Of a DNA stretch of 64,000 nt, positions 9,445 through 17,588 are shown piece by piece. The first letter of the stretch is position 1. Every line of letters begins with the position of its first letter. The notes beneath the pieces were generated by a model. It saw only the letters and a list, made by a program, of their open reading frames with translations, did no database searches and was not told the origin of the DNA. The position numbers and the translations under genes were made by a program. Source of the stretch: Ilumatobacteraceae bacterium (GTDB lineage: Bacteria; Actinomycetota; Acidimicrobiia; Acidimicrobiales; Ilumatobacteraceae); assembly GCA_021299715.1 (NCBI GenBank), contig JAJTEL010000001.1, positions 3,397 through 67,396 on the forward strand, given 5' to 3'.

Positions 9445-10680
9445 ATGGAACTCACCTATGCCCCCGAAGACGAACAGTTCCGCGCGGAGATTCGCGCCTG
9501 GCTGACAGACAACCTCCCAAAGGGTTGGTTCGACAAGGATTTTGAAATGTCGAACGAAGAGCGCAAGAAGTTCAACGATGAATGGCCGAGCAAGTTGTTT
9601 GCAGGCGGTTGGATTTGTGCAACATGGCCAAAGGAATACGGCGGCAAGGGCCTCACCACAATGCAGGGCGTTGTTCTGTCCGAAGAATTCGCAAATGCAA
9701 AAGCACCAATGCGTGCCGACTTCTTCGGCGACACACTTGTTGGTCCAACGTTGTTGCAGTGGGGCACCGAAGAGCAGAAGAAGGAATTCCTTCCGCAAAT
9801 CTTGAATGGTTCAATGCGTTGGTGTCAGGGATTCTCCGAGCCCAACTCAGGTTCCGACCTTGCAAGCTTGAAGACATCTGCTGTTCTTGACGGTGACGAG
9901 TGGGTCATTAACGGCCAGAAGGTGTGGACCACTCAAGGTCACCACGCCGACTATTGCTTCTTGCTCACACGCACCGATCCCGACGCACCAAAGCACAAGG
10001 GAATCTCGTACTTGCTTGTTCCTATGAAGCAACCAGGTGTTGAAGTACGTGGAATTGTTCAGCCAGACGGAACTGCAGAATTCTGTGAGGTCTTCTTTAC
10101 CAATGCACGTTGTCCGAAAGACAATGTTGTTGGTGGCGTGAACAACGGATGGGTTGTCACTAACTCAACACTTGCATTCGAACGCGGAATGAGCGCAACC
10201 ACCGGTTACCGCCGTTTCGAGTCTGAATACAAGGCCATGGTTCGTGGTGCAAAAGAAAACGGCGCAATCAACGATCCGAAAATTCGTCAGCGTCTCATGA
10301 ACTACTACACGAAGATTCAGATTCTCAAGATCAACGGTCTCCGTTCGCTGTCCACCACACTGATGGGCAAGAAAGACCCAAGCATGGCTGCACTTGGTGC
10401 AACCAACAAGATGTTCTGGACCGAAATGCACAAGGAAGCAATGGAACTTGCCCTCGACATTTCAGGTGCAAACGCCATGTTGGTCGACTACGCAATGGGT
10501 GATGGCAACTGGCCAGGAACCGCACGCGAAAAGCGTCGTGAGGGTTATCCAGTCAGCAGCATGATGTCTGCGTTCTTCTTCTCTCGTTCAGAAACCATTT
10601 GGGGCGGAACAAGCCAAATCCAGCGCAACATCGTTGGTGAGCGTGTTCTTGGTCTTCCAAAGGAACCAAGCAGCAAGTAG
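9445..10680 (+). CDS. Acyl-CoA dehydrogenase family protein (FadE-like)
   Basis: FAD enzyme that oxidises an acyl-CoA to the 2,3-enoyl-CoA. The 411-residue protein has the substrate/FAD loop CQGFSEPNSGSDLASL, VWTTQGHHADYCFLLTRTDP, and the C-terminal IWGGTSQIQRNIVGERVLGL. In medium-chain enzymes the catalytic Glu lies in the sequence YEGTSQ; here that Glu is Gly, as in many actinobacterial FadE proteins, so the catalytic base must lie elsewhere or the enzyme belongs to an atypical subgroup. Start ATG 9445 gives the usual N-terminus; upstream in-frame codons are not conserved in type. It is divergent from the winged-helix gene and followed 8 bp later by ogt. Confidence 0.9.
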   Translation: MELTYAPEDEQFRAEIRAWLTDNLPKGWFDKDFEMSNEERKKFNDEWPSKLFAGGWICATWPKEYGGKGLTTMQGVVLSEEFANAKAPMRADFFGDTLVGPTLLQWGTEEQKKEFLPQILNGSMRWCQGFSEPNSGSDLASLKTSAVLDGDEWVINGQKVWTTQGHHADYCFLLTRTDPDAPKHKGISYLLVPMKQPGVEVRGIVQPDGTAEFCEVFFTNARCPKDNVVGGVNNGWVVTNSTLAFERGMSATTGYRRFESEYKAMVRGAKENGAINDPKIRQRLMNYYTKIQILKINGLRSLSTTLMGKKDPSMAALGATNKMFWTEMHKEAMELALDISGANAMLVDYAMGDGNWPGTAREKRREGYPVSSMMSAFFFSRSETIWGGTSQIQRNIVGERVLGLPKEPSSK

Positions 10681-10688
10681 TTCACTGC

Positions 10689-11213
10689 GTGTCTGTCGAA
10701 GTCATCTTCGCGCGGGCACGACTGCGTGTTCCTTTTGGGGAACTTACTGTGGTGGCGTCTGACAAAGGCGTTCGTTACATCACGTTTGACAACGACGCTC
10801 ATCCGAAGTCGTATCAAAACATGGCTGTGATTGATGATGCGTCGCACCCCGTTGTTGCTCGAACGGTGGCACAACTAGACGAGTTCGTAAAGGGGACACG
10901 TCGTTCATTTGATGTTCCGCTCGACCTCGTCGGTACCGAGTTTCAGGTGCAGGCGTGGAATGCGTTGGCCACAGTTCCTTACGGTTCGACTGCGTCGTAT
11001 GCACAACAAGCAGCATCCATCGGCCGCCCCACGGCGACTCGTGCAATTGGTGCCGCAAACGGACGTAACCCTGTGGTCATTGTGCTTCCGTGTCACCGCA
11101 TTGTTGGTGCCGATGGTTCTCTCACCGGATTCGGTGGTGGATTACATGTCAAGAAATGGCTTCTTGACCACGAAGCATCGTGTGTCGCCAACGCCGTTCA
11201 GCGTCATGCCTAG
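10689..11213 (+). CDS. ogt: Methylated-DNA--protein-cysteine S-methyltransferase
   Basis: Suicide DNA repair protein that transfers the methyl group from O6-methylguanine to its own cysteine. The 174 residues carry the acceptor motif VLPCHRIVGADGSLTGFGGG with the active Cys and the upstream helix-turn-helix region (VPYGSTASYAQQAASIGRPTATRAIGAANGRNP, split here: VPYGSTASYAQ and RAIGAANGRNP). Length and layout match Ogt/AGT without the Ada N-terminal domain. GTG 10689 is the start, 8 bp after the dehydrogenase stop. The next gene begins within 10 bp of its stop. Confidence 0.93.
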   Translation: MSVEVIFARARLRVPFGELTVVASDKGVRYITFDNDAHPKSYQNMAVIDDASHPVVARTVAQLDEFVKGTRRSFDVPLDLVGTEFQVQAWNALATVPYGSTASYAQQAASIGRPTATRAIGAANGRNPVVIVLPCHRIVGADGSLTGFGGGLHVKKWLLDHEASCVANAVQRHA

Positions 11214-11222
11214 GGTGTGTAC

Positions 11223-11573
11223 ATGACGTTTGTGTCTCACACCCTTGCCATCGTTCTCATTGTTCTGTGCTCACTGTCAGCCCTTATGGACTTTGTGCGA
11301 CCGCCACAAATCGTGCAGACCATGAGTCGCTTAAAGATTCCGGCACAAGCACTACCGGTGCTCGGCGCAATCAAACTTGTTTTGTGTATCGGTCTTGCCA
11401 TTGGCATCAGCAACATTCGCGTAGGTCAACTCGCCGGACTAGGGCTGTGCGTGTATTTCGCGGTGGCAACCACAACGCACACACGTGTGAAGGACTCATT
11501 CAAAGACACACTGCCAGCCTTTACACACCTTGTGTTGGCCGTGTTGTATGTGTTGGTGACCGTCGCTCGTTAG
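11223..11573 (+). CDS. DoxX-like small membrane protein
   Basis: Hydrophobic 116-residue protein with four predicted membrane segments (HTLAIVLIVLCSLSALMDF; LPVLGAIKLVLCIGLAIGI; LAGLGLCVYFAVATTT; THLVLAVLYVLVTV), the profile of DoxX_2-type proteins. Such proteins are of poorly defined function, sometimes tied to redox or sulfur metabolism. ATG 11223 is taken as start; a GTG two codons earlier (11217) is equally possible. It closely follows ogt and is convergent with the DUF2889 gene. Confidence 0.65.
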   Translation: MTFVSHTLAIVLIVLCSLSALMDFVRPPQIVQTMSRLKIPAQALPVLGAIKLVLCIGLAIGISNIRVGQLAGLGLCVYFAVATTTHTRVKDSFKDTLPAFTHLVLAVLYVLVTVAR

Positions 11574-11586
11574 GCGATTGCGGCAC

Positions 11587-12303
11587 TTAACTGCGGAACT
11601 TGTCCCATTCAGAATCGTCTAGGCCGAGTTTTTTATATCGCTTCGAGATCCACAAGGGAACTTCCATTGGTTCGCCAGTTTCAATTCCCCGAACCATGTC
11701 GCCATTTTCGTCCCACATGTGGCACGTGTTGAGGTTCATTGCATAGGAACGTCGGCGCATTTCAGCGGTGATTTCACCAGACGGTGGGCGAATGCCGCCA
11801 CTTGTTGACGCGCGCATAGACCACGTGCTTTGAATTGCAACAGGAGCCATTGCAGAGAGCAAAGCTCCAATGTGTGTGCAGCCGCGAGGGCCGCCAAAGA
11901 GTTCCTTCACCTTTGCATTAAAGCCGCGCGCAATGGAGAGCCCCACCAGTTTTTGGTAGTCGGGTTCAATGTCGGTGCAGTGGGTATGTGGACGTTCGTG
12001 GAAGGTGACTGTTGCTTTATCGATGAGTAACTCTGGGAACTTCAGTTCCAGATCGACAACCATGTGGTGCACCCACAACACCTCAGGGTCGGTTGCCACA
12101 TAAAGGCCAGCAGGCTTTTCGTCAATTACAACTCCGCGCAACATGAAGCGGTCGTCGTTCAACTTGTAGGCGCGAACTTCATATCGACGGGTGTGGATAA
12201 GAGTGCTGCCGTCAGGCGCTGGAGGAAAAGGATCTGGTGTAGACACAGGAAACACTGTTGCAGAGCCGTCGTACGTAATGCGAACCGAGAGACCTACGAA
12301 CAC
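11587..12303 (-). CDS. DUF2889 family protein
   Basis: Uncharacterised 238-residue protein. The order of motifs fits DUF2889: an N-terminal HTRRYEVRAYKLNDDRF strand region, VHHMVVDLELKFPELLIDKA in the middle, then the diagnostic GCTHIGALLSAM and a C-terminal NLNTCHMW. The conserved His/Cys positions (GCTH, TCHMW) suggest metal or ligand binding but no function is known to me. It uses a GTG start at 12303 and is divergent from yqeY. In other actinobacteria such genes often sit near fatty-acid metabolism genes; here neighbours include a thioesterase and acyl-CoA dehydrogenase. Confidence 0.7.
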   Translation of the reverse strand: MFVGLSVRITYDGSATVFPVSTPDPFPPAPDGSTLIHTRRYEVRAYKLNDDRFMLRGVVIDEKPAGLYVATDPEVLWVHHMVVDLELKFPELLIDKATVTFHERPHTHCTDIEPDYQKLVGLSIARGFNAKVKELFGGPRGCTHIGALLSAMAPVAIQSTWSMRASTSGGIRPPSGEITAEMRRRSYAMNLNTCHMWDENGDMVRGIETGEPMEVPLWISKRYKKLGLDDSEWDKFRS

Positions 12304-12356
12304 GGTTCACATAGGTGAATCAACGAACAAAGCATGCATGGGCATCAGATATGCCC
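12304..12356. repeat. Two small inverted repeats in the DUF2889/yqeY divergent gap
   Basis: GGTTCAC-ATAG-GTGAATC (12304-12321, one mismatch) and GGGCAT-CAGAT-ATGCCC (12340-12356, perfect 6-bp arms) fill most of the 75-bp divergent intergenic region. They could be operators or a leader hairpin before yqeY. Short length makes chance occurrence possible. Confidence 0.3.
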
Positions 12357-12378
12357 CTCAATCAGGCAGAATTGAAGC

Positions 12379-12840
12379 GTGACATCTTTAAAAGACACCC
12401 TAAAGAACGATCTGACTGCAGCAATGAAGGCAGGCAATGAGGTTGCCAAGTCAACATTGCGAATGGCCCTCTCTGCAATTACAAATGCAGAAGTTGCTGG
12501 TGATGCTGCTGTGGAATTGTCTGACGACCAAGTCATCAAAGTGCTGCAGGCCGAGTCCAAGAAGCGTGCAGAATCTGCTGAACTGTACGACCAAGCAGGA
12601 CGCGCCGATGCCGCTGCTAAAGAGCGAGCAGAGGCAGAAATTCTGGCTACCTACCTTCCCGCTGCAATGTCCGACGATGAACTTGCACAAATTGTTAGTG
12701 ATGAAGTTGCGAAAGCTGCAGCTGCAGGAAATGCGGGTATGAAGGCCATGGGCATGGTGGTGAAAGCCGTTCGCGAGCGAGTGGGGTCATCTGCCGACGG
12801 TTCCAAAATTGCCGACCTCGTCAAATCAGCACTTGCATAA
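12379..12840 (+). CDS. yqeY: GatB/YqeY domain-containing protein
   Basis: 153-residue YqeY-type protein, related to the tail domain of GatB, the amidotransferase subunit that binds tRNA. Stand-alone YqeY is thought to help tRNA-dependent amidation, but its role is not settled. Evidence is the N-terminal MTSLKDTLKNDLTAAMKAGN and KSTLRMALSAITNAEV, the middle YLPAAMSDDELAQIV, and the C-terminal GMVVKAVRERVG plus DGSKIADLVKSAL, all in family order. It begins with GTG 12379 and ends in a TAATG overlap with the thioesterase gene, so the two are coupled. Confidence 0.88.
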   Translation: MTSLKDTLKNDLTAAMKAGNEVAKSTLRMALSAITNAEVAGDAAVELSDDQVIKVLQAESKKRAESAELYDQAGRADAAAKERAEAEILATYLPAAMSDDELAQIVSDEVAKAAAAGNAGMKAMGMVVKAVRERVGSSADGSKIADLVKSALA

Positions 12841-13466
12841 TGACAACTCCCGGTCCTGACCTTCTTCCGCTGTCACCGCACATGCAACGTATGGCCACCG
12901 CGTTGCGTCGCGCATTGAAGGCCGTGTATCACGTTCATCCATCATTAGAAGACGAAACCATTGCGTCAACCTCGGAACAGTTAGCCGACGCTTTAGAGCA
13001 GGCCGGCACTCTTGGCCTTGGTCAAGAGTCGGCCATTCGTTACACACGTAGTCCACTGTCTGGCGACATGAATCCCATTGCGCCGCCTGTTACGTACGAA
13101 TACGGAGACATGAAGATCACTGCGAAAGCGCGATTCCACGAGGGTTATCAAGGTCCACCAGCGTGTGTTCACGGCGGAATTGTGGCGGCTCTTCTCGATG
13201 ACGCTTTAGGTCGCACTCGCCATCTCACTGGCCGCAATTGCGTCACGGGAAGTCTCGATATTTCCTACAAGCGCCCAACTCCGCTGAACGCTGACCTTGT
13301 GGTGGAGGCTCGAATCGACGAAGTCCATGACCGTAAATTCCTGGTGACAGGCGAGATTCTTCATGAAGGTCAGGTCACAGCGTCTGCAAAGGCTGTCTTT
13401 GTGTTCTTGAACGAGGAAAAATTCAATGCACTCGTTTCGGGTGCACGGGATGCTTCCAAGAAGTAG
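12840..13466 (+). CDS. PaaI-type thioesterase (hotdog fold)
   Basis: Probable acyl-CoA thioesterase of 208 residues. The hotdog core is in the second half: VHGGIVAALLDDALG (the HGG...D active-site helix of PaaI proteins), then GSLDISYKRPTPLNADL and EILHEGQVTASAKAVFVFLN. The N-terminal 90 residues are a family-variable extension. The ATG shares one base with the yqeY stop codon (TAATG). It lies near the acyl-CoA dehydrogenase and may recycle CoA, but the acyl substrate is unknown. Confidence 0.82.
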   Translation: MTTPGPDLLPLSPHMQRMATALRRALKAVYHVHPSLEDETIASTSEQLADALEQAGTLGLGQESAIRYTRSPLSGDMNPIAPPVTYEYGDMKITAKARFHEGYQGPPACVHGGIVAALLDDALGRTRHLTGRNCVTGSLDISYKRPTPLNADLVVEARIDEVHDRKFLVTGEILHEGQVTASAKAVFVFLNEEKFNALVSGARDASKK

Positions 13467-13506
13467 CAAACTAGACCCACAACGTCACATTGCCGTGGGG
13501 GTCATT

Positions 13507-14076
13507 ATGTCGAACGAACTAATTCTCGATTCATTGCGTCGGCGCATGCGCGCTTTGTTCTCGTTATATGAAGATGCAACATCCACGATGACCCTTGATC
13601 AGGTAAATCATCGTGAGAAGCCACGCGTAATGCCCATTGCATTCTCGTTGTTCCATTACGTCAACATGATTGATGCGTCACTGATGATGTTGAATGGTCA
13701 ACCATTCCTCTGCAACGACGAGATTCTCGATGCCATTAATCCAGAAGTGCGAGACCACGGGAAACACCGCACTGTCGATGAGATGGATGTTCAGCAAATT
13801 GGCAACTACGAAGCGTTTCTGGACTACATGAATCAAGTGTTTGCACGCATTGAAACATGGCTGGCAAATTTGGATCCTGCAGAACTTGAGCGATTGGTTG
13901 TTTCGCGACCCTTCGGCCCTGCTGTCGCCAACACATTTTCTGCACGCGTGGCTGGCCCAGAAGGAATCAAAGTTCTCGATGGCGTGGAGTGCTGGATTTA
14001 TCAACACGGACTTCGCCACATGGGTGAAATTGAACTGGCCCGCTCGTTTGTGGGCCTTCAAGGAATGACCAGCTAG
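13507..14076 (+). CDS. DinB-superfamily protein
   Basis: 189-residue helical protein resembling the DinB/YfiT four-helix bundle: an N-terminal helix LILDSLRRRMRALFSLYEDA, a His-containing helix LFHYVNMIDASLMML, and a C-terminal helix YQHGLRHMGEIELAR with two His. DinB-type proteins bind a metal through three His and many use mycothiol or bacillithiol as cofactor. ATG 13507 is preferred; an in-frame ATG at 13426 lies inside the preceding gene. It stands between the thioesterase and the tRNA-Arg gene. Family placement is by motif pattern, so moderate. Confidence 0.6.
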   Translation: MSNELILDSLRRRMRALFSLYEDATSTMTLDQVNHREKPRVMPIAFSLFHYVNMIDASLMMLNGQPFLCNDEILDAINPEVRDHGKHRTVDEMDVQQIGNYEAFLDYMNQVFARIETWLANLDPAELERLVVSRPFGPAVANTFSARVAGPEGIKVLDGVECWIYQHGLRHMGEIELARSFVGLQGMTS

Positions 14077-14102
14077 CCACATTGATAGTGGGTGGCACAC
14101 AA

Positions 14103-14178
14103 TGGCGCCCACGGCAGGAATTGAACCTGCGACCCCTTGCTCCGGAGGCAAGTGCTCTATCCGCTGAGCTACGTGAGC
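14103..14178 (-). tRNA. tRNA-Arg (anticodon CCG)
   Basis: The minus strand folds into a 76-nt cloverleaf: acceptor arms GCTCACG and CGTGGGC (one G-U pair), anticodon stem CTTGC/GCAAG around the loop CTCCGGA, T-arm with GGTTCAATTCC, and an encoded CCA end after a discriminator G. The anticodon CCG reads CGG. It lies between a DinB-like gene and argS, which makes the cognate arginyl-tRNA synthetase. Confidence 0.95.
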
Positions 14179-14268
14179 GTGACGTGAAGGTTCACGCGTG
14201 CTTGCAGTCTAGGTCCGTTCAAATTGGAACACCGTCGGCGGGTGAGTTCGGGGCAGAATAGAGCACTC

Positions 14269-16002
14269 ATGGCCGATCCCATTGTTTCCGTTGCCCGTCG
14301 ACTTGAGGGTGCTTTTGCCGCAGTGGCCGGTGGCCCGTGCGACCCTGTGGTGCGCCCCAGTGACCGCGCCGATGCACAGGCCAACGGTGCATTGGCGTTG
14401 GCAAAGACCTTGGGGTTGCCGCCACGCGATGTTGCACAAAAAGCACTTGATGCCGCTGGTGACTTGTCGGACATGGTGGAGTCCACCGAAATTGCTGGTC
14501 CAGGTTTTGTCAACGTTGTGTTTTCAACGTCGTTCATCGCGTCAGAACTGTCTGTTGCTATGGGTGATGCTCGTCTGGGAGTTCGCGCCGCAGACGATGC
14601 GCACACCATCGTGGTGGACTATTCCGCACCAAACGTTGCAAAAGAAATGCACGTAGGTCACCTACGTTCAACTGTTATTGGCGATGCTTTGGTGCGTGCG
14701 CTGCAGTACGTGGGCAACACGGTGATTCGTGAAAATCACATTGGTGACTGGGGCACCCCATTTGGAATGCTCATTGAACATCTCATCGACTTGGGAGAAG
14801 AGAACGCAGCACACGAACTTGGTGTTGGGGATCTTGATGGTTTCTACAAAGAAGCTCGGCGAAAGTTCGAAGCAGACGATGCGTTCAAAGGTCGTGCACG
14901 AAACCGAGTAGTCATGTTGCAGAGTGGCGATGCGGACACCCTGCGTCTGTGGCAAACACTGGTCAATGAAAGCACTCGATATTTCAACAAGGTGTACACA
15001 CAGTTAGATGTGTTGCTCACCGACGATGACTTAATGGGTGAAAGTGCGTACAACCCACTTTTGGCTGAAGTGGTGGAACGACTTCGCACCAAGGGGTTAT
15101 TAGAAGAGAGCGATGGGGCAGAGGTGGTCTTCCCCGAAGGTTTCACTAATCGCGACAACGAACCATTGCCTCTCATCATTCGAAAAGGTGACGGCGGATA
15201 CAACTACGCCACATCTGACTTGGCATGCGTGATTGACCGTGTTGAGCGTCTTGGCGCACAGTCAATGTTGTATGTGGTGGGTGCGCCACAAGCGCAACAC
15301 TTGCAAATGGTAGAGAGCGTTGCGCGTATGGCCGGCTGGTTGCCAGAAAAGTACGTCATGAACCATGTGTCTTTCGGCAGTGTCTTGGGCTCCGATAAGA
15401 AGATTCTGAAGAGCCGTGCGGGCGACACTGTGAAGCTTGCTACATTGTTGGACGAAGCAGTGGAACGTGCAGCGTCTGCTGTTGCCGAGAAAAACCCAGA
15501 TATGTCCGAATCTGACCGCGCACACATTGCGCAAATGATTGGAATTGGTGCAGTGAAGTACTCAGACCTGTGTACCGATCGGGTGAAGGATTACGTCTTC
15601 GATTGGGATCGCATGTTGTCATTCGAAGGAAACACGGCACCGTATCTTCAGTATGCGCATGCGCGTATCTGCAGTATTTTCCGCCGAGCCGGTATTGAAC
15701 GCTCATCAATTCGTGGCGGTCAACCACTTCTTAATGACCCTCGCGAGAGAGCATTGGCATTACGTATTTTGCGTTTCGACTCTGCGGTGTGGGAAATGAT
15801 TGACACGCTGAGCCCACATAAGTTGTGCACCTACTTGTTTGATTTGGCTACCGACTTCACCTCGTTCTATGAACACTGTTCTGTCTTAAAGGCAGAAAGC
15901 GACAGCATTCGAGATTCGCGATTGACGTTGTGTGACTCCACGGCTCGTACCATGGAACAAGGGCTTGCGCTATTGGGTATTCGAGCACCGGAGCAAATGT
16001 GA
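14269..16002 (+). CDS. argS: Arginyl-tRNA synthetase
   Basis: Charges tRNA-Arg with arginine; class Ia synthetase, 577 residues. The HIGH-type motif appears as HVGHLRSTVIGD after the canonical YSAPNVAKEMHVGHLRS stretch, and the KMSKS region as SVLGSDKKILKSRAGDTVKL. The N-terminal additional domain and the C-terminal DALR anticodon-binding domain (YLQYAHARICSIFR onward) are present. ATG 14269 starts the family N-terminus. It overlaps lysA by 4 bp, and a tRNA-Arg gene lies just upstream on the other strand. argS-lysA-hom-thrC order is standard in actinobacteria. Confidence 0.97.
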   Translation: MADPIVSVARRLEGAFAAVAGGPCDPVVRPSDRADAQANGALALAKTLGLPPRDVAQKALDAAGDLSDMVESTEIAGPGFVNVVFSTSFIASELSVAMGDARLGVRAADDAHTIVVDYSAPNVAKEMHVGHLRSTVIGDALVRALQYVGNTVIRENHIGDWGTPFGMLIEHLIDLGEENAAHELGVGDLDGFYKEARRKFEADDAFKGRARNRVVMLQSGDADTLRLWQTLVNESTRYFNKVYTQLDVLLTDDDLMGESAYNPLLAEVVERLRTKGLLEESDGAEVVFPEGFTNRDNEPLPLIIRKGDGGYNYATSDLACVIDRVERLGAQSMLYVVGAPQAQHLQMVESVARMAGWLPEKYVMNHVSFGSVLGSDKKILKSRAGDTVKLATLLDEAVERAASAVAEKNPDMSESDRAHIAQMIGIGAVKYSDLCTDRVKDYVFDWDRMLSFEGNTAPYLQYAHARICSIFRRAGIERSSIRGGQPLLNDPRERALALRILRFDSAVWEMIDTLSPHKLCTYLFDLATDFTSFYEHCSVLKAESDSIRDSRLTLCDSTARTMEQGLALLGIRAPEQM

Positions 16003-17270
16003 CTGCCGTTGAGCTGCGCCTGTTGCCGAAAACGTCGGCAGTGTCCGCCGATGGTGTGTTGTCTATTGGCGGAATTGCCATCCCAGAGTTAGCAAAAGAA
16101 TTCGGAACTCCACTGTTTGTGTACGACGAAGAACATTTGCGTACAACATGTCAAGAGGCGGTGAAGGCCTTCGGAGTTGACAGTGTCATTTACGCCACGA
16201 AGGCATTTCTGTGCACTGCGTTGGCGCGACTAGTGCATGAAGAAGGAGTGTTGTTAGACGTGGCAACTGGCGGCGAGTTGTTTGTCGCATTAAACGCGGG
16301 TGTTCCAGCCAATCGTTGCGTATTGCACGGAAACAACAAATCAAAAGATGAACTTCGCGTAGCCATGACGTCTGGTGTTCGCCACATCGTTGTTGACAGC
16401 TTTGACGAGATAGATCGGATAGAAGCGCTACATGCAGAAGGTGCGCCAGCACCACGCGTGCAACTGCGCATTACACCCGGTGTTCATGTGGAGACACATG
16501 CGTATATATCTACGGGTCAAGACGACAGCAAGTTCGGTTTTAACTTAAACAACGGCGATGCACACAAAGCAATTGCGCGCGCACAGGCATCTTCTGCTCT
16601 CACGTTGGTCGGAATTCATTGTCACATTGGTTCGAATGTTGTTGCCGTTGAAAACTTCCGCGATGCATGGCGTGTCATGGTGAACATGTTTGCGCCACTT
16701 GGACTACCTGAAATTACGTTGGGTGGCGGGCTTGGTGTTGCGTACACCGCAGCAGATACAGCTCCAACAATGAGCGAGTGGGCGGCAGTGCTTCGCGACG
16801 TGACAACAGAGTTGCCAGCAGGAACACACGTGTATGTAGAACCAGGTCGCAGCATTGTGGCGTCAGCTGCTGTCACTGTGTACACGGTGGGCACTGTGAA
16901 GAACATTGACGGTATTCGCACCTACATCGCTGTTGACGGCGGCATGAGCGATAACCCCCGACCCATGATGTACGACAGCGTGTACGAAGTGTTCGATCCG
17001 CAACGGTGTGGAGCAGCGCGAACTAGTCGCGCACGCATTGTGGGCAAGCACTGCGAAAGCGGCGACATTCTTGTGAATGATGCACCCGTGCCAGACGGTG
17101 TGGCAGTGGACGATCTGTTGGTCATGCCCGTTACAGGTGCATATGGTTACGCCATGGCGAGCAACTACAACAAAGTGCTGCGCCCAGCGGTGGTGTTTGT
17201 ACGTAATGGTTCGGCCCGCCTAGTAATTCGACGCGAAACTCCCGACGATTTAGTACGTCTTGATGTTTAA
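15999..17270 (+). CDS. lysA: Diaminopimelate decarboxylase
   Basis: PLP enzyme for the last step of lysine synthesis (meso-diaminopimelate to L-lysine). 423 residues with the PLP lysine in VIYATKAFL, HCHIGSN, the glycine-rich GGGLGVAYT, VEPGRSIVA and the C-terminal GAYGYAMASNYN that carries the substrate-binding Tyr. The GTG start overlaps the argS stop codon. It is followed 49 bp later by a small zinc-ribbon gene with a strong ribosome site. Confidence 0.97.
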   Translation: MTAVELRLLPKTSAVSADGVLSIGGIAIPELAKEFGTPLFVYDEEHLRTTCQEAVKAFGVDSVIYATKAFLCTALARLVHEEGVLLDVATGGELFVALNAGVPANRCVLHGNNKSKDELRVAMTSGVRHIVVDSFDEIDRIEALHAEGAPAPRVQLRITPGVHVETHAYISTGQDDSKFGFNLNNGDAHKAIARAQASSALTLVGIHCHIGSNVVAVENFRDAWRVMVNMFAPLGLPEITLGGGLGVAYTAADTAPTMSEWAAVLRDVTTELPAGTHVYVEPGRSIVASAAVTVYTVGTVKNIDGIRTYIAVDGGMSDNPRPMMYDSVYEVFDPQRCGAARTSRARIVGKHCESGDILVNDAPVPDGVAVDDLLVMPVTGAYGYAMASNYNKVLRPAVVFVRNGSARLVIRRETPDDLVRLDV

Positions 17271-17319
17271 AGTCGCCACACCTTCTCCTTACTGTTACTC
17301 GTAACTAAAGGAGGCCACT

Positions 17320-17502
17320 GTGGACGAATTGACGGAATGCCCGAATTGCGGGGGACCCCTTGTCGGCACGGGCGCAGACCTGCGGTGTGTTGAGTGCGGC
17401 TTCACCCGAGACGACTTCGACGACATTGACGATGTGGAAGACCTCTACGACAGTGACGACCATGACGACGTAGAGGACTACGACACGGAAGACATCGACT
17501 GA
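17320..17502 (+). CDS. Small acidic zinc-ribbon protein
   Basis: A 60-residue protein: N-terminal zinc ribbon with two pairs CPNCGGPL and CVECGF, then a tail that is almost all Asp, Glu, Tyr and Val (DDFDDIDDVEDLYDSDDHDD). Its GTG start has one of the best ribosome sites of the window (AAAGGAGG, 7 nt upstream). It lies alone between lysA and hom. Similar zinc ribbon plus acidic tail proteins may contact RNA polymerase or ribosomes, but I know no function for this one. An inverted repeat GTTAC-TC-GTAAC stands at 17294-17305 just upstream. Confidence 0.75.
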   Translation: MDELTECPNCGGPLVGTGADLRCVECGFTRDDFDDIDDVEDLYDSDDHDDVEDYDTEDID

Positions 17503-17554
17503 ACGTGCGGTCTTCCAAGGGCTGCCCTGTAAGGGATACAGGAAAACCCTTTCG

Positions 17555-17563
17555 TTATCCACA
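17555..17563 (+). promoter_or_regulatory. Perfect DnaA-box sequence TTATCCACA upstream of hom
   Basis: The 9-mer is the consensus DnaA-binding sequence and lies 25 bp before the hom start codon. It is single; no cluster or AT-rich region is near, so it is not an origin. It might let DnaA modulate the hom-thrC transcript, or be chance. Confidence 0.3.
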
Positions 17564-17588
17564 GGGTGAGCCGTAGGCTTGAACACCT

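Noticed and set aside
17555-17563. Replication origin at the DnaA box
   Set aside because: A single box, no AT-rich unwinding region, no dnaA/dnaN/gyrB nearby.
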